In this document: in pieces, positions 12,988-15,470 of the stretch | How positions within the stretch are numbered: position 1 is the stretch's first letter | Layout: every line of letters begins with the position of its first letter | From: an uncultured Alistipes sp. | Lineage (GTDB): Bacteria > Bacteroidota > Bacteroidia > Bacteroidales > Rikenellaceae | Direction of reading: 5' to 3' | Assembly: GCA_900552955.1 (NCBI GenBank) | Contig: USBO01000031.1 | Location: forward strand, 1-15,470 | DNA: 15,470 nucleotides | Program-made: the position numbers and the translations under genes | Notes under the pieces: model-generated | Databases searched by the model: none | Seen by the model: the letters and a program-made list of their open reading frames with translations, nothing else | Told to the model about the DNA's origin: nothing

Positions 12988-13803
12988 ATGGATTTTTTTA
13001 AGGGAAAAACCGTGGTGGTGACCGGCGCATCGTCGGGAATCGGCCGTGCGCTGGCCGAGTATTTCGCCGCAGCGGGCGCCAATGCCGTACTCGGCGCGCG
13101 GCACGAAGAGGCGCTTAAGCAGATCGTCGACGGGATCGCCGCACAGGGCGGGCATGCCGCATACGCCGTGTGCGACGTGACGCGGGAGGCCGATTGCAAA
13201 CGTTTGATCGAGACGGCGGTCGAGACGTTCGGCGGGGTGGACGTGCTGATCTGCAACGCCGGCATCTCGATGCGGGCGCTGTTCGACGATGTGGATCTGG
13301 AGGTGCTGCACAAACTGATGGATGTGAATTTCTGGGGTTGCGTCAACTGCACGAAGTATGCGCTGCCCGCTATACAGAAGTCCCGCGGCTCGATCGTAGG
13401 GGTGTCGTCCGTGGCGGGAATTCACGGATTGCCGGGCCGCACCGGTTATTCGGCCTCGAAGTATGCGATGACGGGCTTTTTGGAGACGATCCGCATCGAG
13501 AACCGCAGGAAAGGCGTGCATGTGATGATCGCCTGCCCGGGGTTCACGGCGTCGAACGTACGTTTCTCGGCCCTTACGGCCGACGGATCGCAGCAGGGCG
13601 AAACGCCGCGCGAGGAGGGTAAGATGATGACGGCCGAAGAGGTGGCCCGCATCATCGCGCGCGGCATCGTTCGCCGCAAGCGGCTGTGCCTGATGGAATT
13701 TCAGGGTAGGGCCACTCATTTCGTCAAGAAGTTATGGCCCTCGCTGCTCGACAGGATCTTCTACTGGTATATGGCCAAAGAGCCCGATTCGCCTTTCAGA
13801 TAG
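12988..13803 (+). CDS. Short-chain dehydrogenase/reductase (SDR)
   Basis: A classical SDR of 271 residues, NAD(P)-dependent, probably cytoplasmic. It shows the cofactor motif TGASSGIG (12-19), an adenine-side D63 (CDVT), NAG (90-92), N114 (MDVNFWG), and the catalytic triad S141, Y154 and K158 (YSASK), with spacing normal for the family, followed by PGF where the PG motif is expected. R38 after the second strand (GARHE) suggests NADPH. The C-terminal region (KRLCLMEFQGRATHFVKKLWPSLLDRIFYWYMAKE) is basic and aromatic, as in the DHRS7-like and membrane-associated SDRs, so the protein may touch the membrane. The substrate cannot be named. It is the second gene of an operon with the MBL-fold hydrolase, and a terminator follows its stop. 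Confidence 0.93.
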   Translation: MDFFKGKTVVVTGASSGIGRALAEYFAAAGANAVLGARHEEALKQIVDGIAAQGGHAAYAVCDVTREADCKRLIETAVETFGGVDVLICNAGISMRALFDDVDLEVLHKLMDVNFWGCVNCTKYALPAIQKSRGSIVGVSSVAGIHGLPGRTGYSASKYAMTGFLETIRIENRRKGVHVMIACPGFTASNVRFSALTADGSQQGETPREEGKMMTAEEVARIIARGIVRRKRLCLMEFQGRATHFVKKLWPSLLDRIFYWYMAKEPDSPFR

Positions 13804-13831
13804 CGGGGGAGGCATTCTGTGGGAAAGTTCT

Positions 13832-13876
13832 TGCCCGGCTGCGATCCGTTGCGATTGCGGCCGGGCATTGTTTTTG
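13832..13876 (+). terminator. Intrinsic terminator after the SDR gene
   Basis: TGCCCGGC (13832-13839) pairs with GCCGGGCA (13860-13867), with a 20-base loop that can pair a little further, and is followed by TTGTTTTTG. The T-tract overlaps TGTTTTTG (13869-13876), one mismatch from a -7 box and about 29 bases before the next ATG, so it may also promote the following gene, though the -33 spacing is poor. Confidence 0.75.
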
Positions 13877-13904
13877 TTCGGGCAGAGCCAAAACGCTTCA
13901 TTGT

Positions 13905-14465
13905 ATGGAAACAAACGCTATTGTTCGGGACAGCCGCCACGTCAAATACTGGTGGGTGTCGTTGATCGCCGGACTGCTTTCGATTCTGGTCGGCGTGCTC
14001 TGCCTGGTGACGCCCGATGCGACCCTCGTCGCTCTGTCGATGCTCTTCATCGCGGTGCTGCTCGTCGACGGAATCATGGATATCGTGCTGGCGGCCTCCA
14101 ACAGCGACATGCTGCGCGGCTGGGGCTGGATGCTCGTGACGGGCATTTTGGAACTCCTGTTGGCAATCATGCTGATGGTCATGCCGATTGCGTCGGTTGT
14201 CGGGACGCTCATCTATGTCGTCGGCTTCTGGATGCTCTTCCGCGCGTTATGGGCGTTGGGCGAAGCCTACGAGTTCCGGCGGTACACCGACGGCAGTTGG
14301 CTGGTCATTCTGGCCGTGCTGGCGATCATTTTCTCCTTTTTCTTCCTCGTGAGCCCTGCGTGGAACGGTTTGTTCGTCGTTTCGATGGTCAGTCTTGCCT
14401 TCTTCGCCTACGGAATTTACCGGATCACGCACGGTTTCGCCCTGCGATCCCTGGAAAAAGAGTAG
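13905..14465 (+). CDS. HdeD/DUF308-family membrane protein
   Basis: A 186-residue protein with six hydrophobic segments in three pairs (about 16-36, 40-64, 74-94, 97-119, 131-150, 154-174), the layout of the HdeD/DUF308 family. Shared features are VSLIAGLLSILVGVLCLVTPDAT in the first pair and GWGWMLVTGILELLLAIMLMVMP in the second, both of the G(x)3 L(x)2 G type followed by a proline at the loop. E. coli HdeD is linked to acid resistance at high cell density; the role in Bacteroidota is not established. The ATG at 13905 is preferred because the upstream part of the frame overlaps the SDR gene and the terminator. It is transcribed alone and ends before a hairpin at 14551. Confidence 0.85.
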   Translation: METNAIVRDSRHVKYWWVSLIAGLLSILVGVLCLVTPDATLVALSMLFIAVLLVDGIMDIVLAASNSDMLRGWGWMLVTGILELLLAIMLMVMPIASVVGTLIYVVGFWMLFRALWALGEAYEFRRYTDGSWLVILAVLAIIFSFFFLVSPAWNGLFVVSMVSLAFFAYGIYRITHGFALRSLEKE

Positions 14466-14550
14466 GTCGTTTCCGCCTTGTTTCAATGCTGAGCGGGCCG
14501 TCTCTGCCTGCAAGACCTCACTTTTTCCGAAGCAAGGACGATATCGTTAT

Positions 14551-14585
14551 GGATCACCGGTCTGAGGCCGGCGATCCTTTCTTTT
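14551..14585 (+). terminator. Intrinsic terminator of the HdeD-like gene
   Basis: GGATC (14551-14555) with CCGG (14557-14560) pairs with CCGG (14668-14671 in structure terms at 14568-14571) and GATCC (14573-14577), one A-C mismatch, 7-base loop, followed by TTTCTTTT. It lies 85 bases after the stop codon and isolates the gene from the rRNA operon. Confidence 0.7.
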
Positions 14586-14700
14586 ATCATACCTATTTAT
14601 ATATGGAATCCTTCAGCAAAATAGCTGAGCTGACAACTCGCTGTATTATAGCGTATTGAGTTTTATATCTAAAATATTATTGAAAAAAGTTTATGAAATG

Positions 14701-14733
14701 TTTGGAAATATCCGCCGGAATGCCTTATCTTTG
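14701..14733 (+). promoter_or_regulatory. rRNA operon promoter P1
   Basis: TTTG at 14701-14704, 21 bases, then TATCTTTG at 14726-14733. The stretch upstream (14641-14700) is very AT-rich and could act as an UP-like element. Confidence 0.75.
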
Positions 14734-14818
14734 CACCCGCAATCAGGAAACAAAACGTGATCTGAAAGCAGCAAGGTTCTCTGAAAAGTCGGTTCGAAAA
14801 AAAAAATATTCCGAAAGA

Positions 14819-14850
14819 TTTGGAAGGTATGCAAAAATGAGTTACCTTTG
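14819..14850 (+). promoter_or_regulatory. rRNA operon promoter P2
   Basis: TTTG at 14819-14822, 20 bases, then TACCTTTG at 14843-14850, both exact consensus boxes, preceded by an A10 run (14797-14806). Confidence 0.8.
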
Positions 14851-14884
14851 CACCACTTTCCGTTCTGAAATGGTTTTAGAAATC

Positions 14885-14902
14885 TTCGAAAAATTTTTCG
14901 AA
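14885..14902. repeat. Perfect 18 bp palindrome between rRNA promoters P2 and P3
   Basis: TTCGAAAAATTTTTCGAA reads the same on both strands. It lies 4 bases upstream of the P3 -33 box and combines an A5T5 tract with TTCGAA ends. It could be a protein-binding site or intrinsically bent DNA. Confidence 0.6.
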
Positions 14903-14906
14903 AAGA

Positions 14907-14938
14907 TTTGGAAAGTTCGAAAAAAGGTTTTACCTTTG
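14907..14938 (+). promoter_or_regulatory. rRNA operon promoter P3
   Basis: TTTG at 14907-14910, 20 bases, then TACCTTTG at 14931-14938. P2 and P3 boxes are exactly 88 bases apart and the surrounding sequence is similar, which suggests tandem duplication of a promoter cassette. Confidence 0.8.
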
Positions 14939-15111
14939 CAACCGCTTTCCGCTTCGAAAATGAAGCAGAGACGAACGCAGAAAAGTTCTAACAATACGAT
15001 AGAACGACGTTCTTTGAAAATATTGAGCAGCTTAGTTTAATCCACTCTATAAGAGTGATTTCAAACAATACCTTTGGGATTTGAGCGAAAGATTTAACAA
15101 TACATTATTTA
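14939..15111 (+). other. rRNA leader region
   Basis: The transcribed leader of the rRNA operon. It contains GTTCTTTGAAAATATTG (15009-15025), a stretch typical of Bacteroidota rRNA leaders and perhaps the antitermination (boxA-like) site, a hairpin CACTCT-ata-AGAGTG (15043-15057), and three copies of AACAATAC at 14990-14997, 15064-15071 and 15096-15103. A lone TACCTTTG at 15069-15076 lacks a -33 box. It is not coding. Confidence 0.7.

Positions 15112-15470
<359 letters not shown>

Noticed and set aside
14603..14659. 18-codon open frame between the HdeD terminator and the rRNA promoters
   Set aside because: No promoter, no recognisable sequence, and too short to support without expression data.
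14693..15040. 115-residue open frame before the 16S gene
   Set aside because: It runs through three rRNA promoters and the leader, is Lys/Ser/Arg-rich from AT-rich DNA, and matches no family.
15069..15076. Fourth rRNA promoter (TACCTTTG)
   Set aside because: The -7 match is exact but there is no TTG or TTTG at the right distance upstream, and it lies in the transcribed leader.

Overview
The window is a piece of a Bacteroidota chromosome, most likely Alistipes or a close relative in the Rikenellaceae. Three things point there. The last 359 bases are the 5' end of a 16S rRNA gene whose sequence looks Alistipes-like from memory. The promoters are of the Bacteroidota type (TTG or TTTG at -33, about 20 bases, then TAnnTTTG at -7), and Shine-Dalgarno sequences are missing. 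The genes are GC-rich while promoters and the rRNA leader are AT-rich. All genes look like core or housekeeping genes; I see no prophage, insertion sequence, CRISPR array or defence island.

Layout. On the minus strand at the left edge lie trpS (tryptophanyl-tRNA synthetase) and, 4 bases after it, the N-terminus of a membrane protein that may be a ClC chloride channel. Divergent from trpS is oxyR, with an ATAG-N7-CTAT site across its own start codon. A GC-rich hairpin separates oxyR from a convergent hypothetical lipoprotein gene. Next comes a plus-strand run: rsfS (ribosome silencing factor), ftsH, cdsA and psd (two steps of phosphatidylethanolamine synthesis), an AI-2E/PerM-family membrane protein, and a riboflavin kinase that lacks the usual FAD synthetase half. 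The run couples translation control, membrane protein quality control and phospholipid synthesis, all at the inner membrane.

After a gap holding a tandem repeat array come ahcY (S-adenosylhomocysteine hydrolase), a terminator, a MATE-family efflux gene, a second copy of the repeat array, and a two-gene operon of a PhnP-like metallo-beta-lactamase-fold hydrolase and a short-chain dehydrogenase. A terminator then precedes an HdeD/DUF308 membrane protein gene. The window closes with another terminator, three tandem rRNA promoters, the rRNA leader and the start of the 16S gene.

The most unusual element is the repeat. Units of 73-77 bases sit in tandem before ahcY (8770-9075) and before the hydrolase gene (12046-12193). 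Each unit has an AT-flanked hairpin whose 3' arm carries a -33 box, then an exact TATCTTTG -7 box in five of six units, then a second palindrome over the start-site region. Hairpin arms change in a paired way between units, so the structure appears to be kept. They look like terminator-plus-promoter cassettes and may be a dispersed repeat family of this genome.
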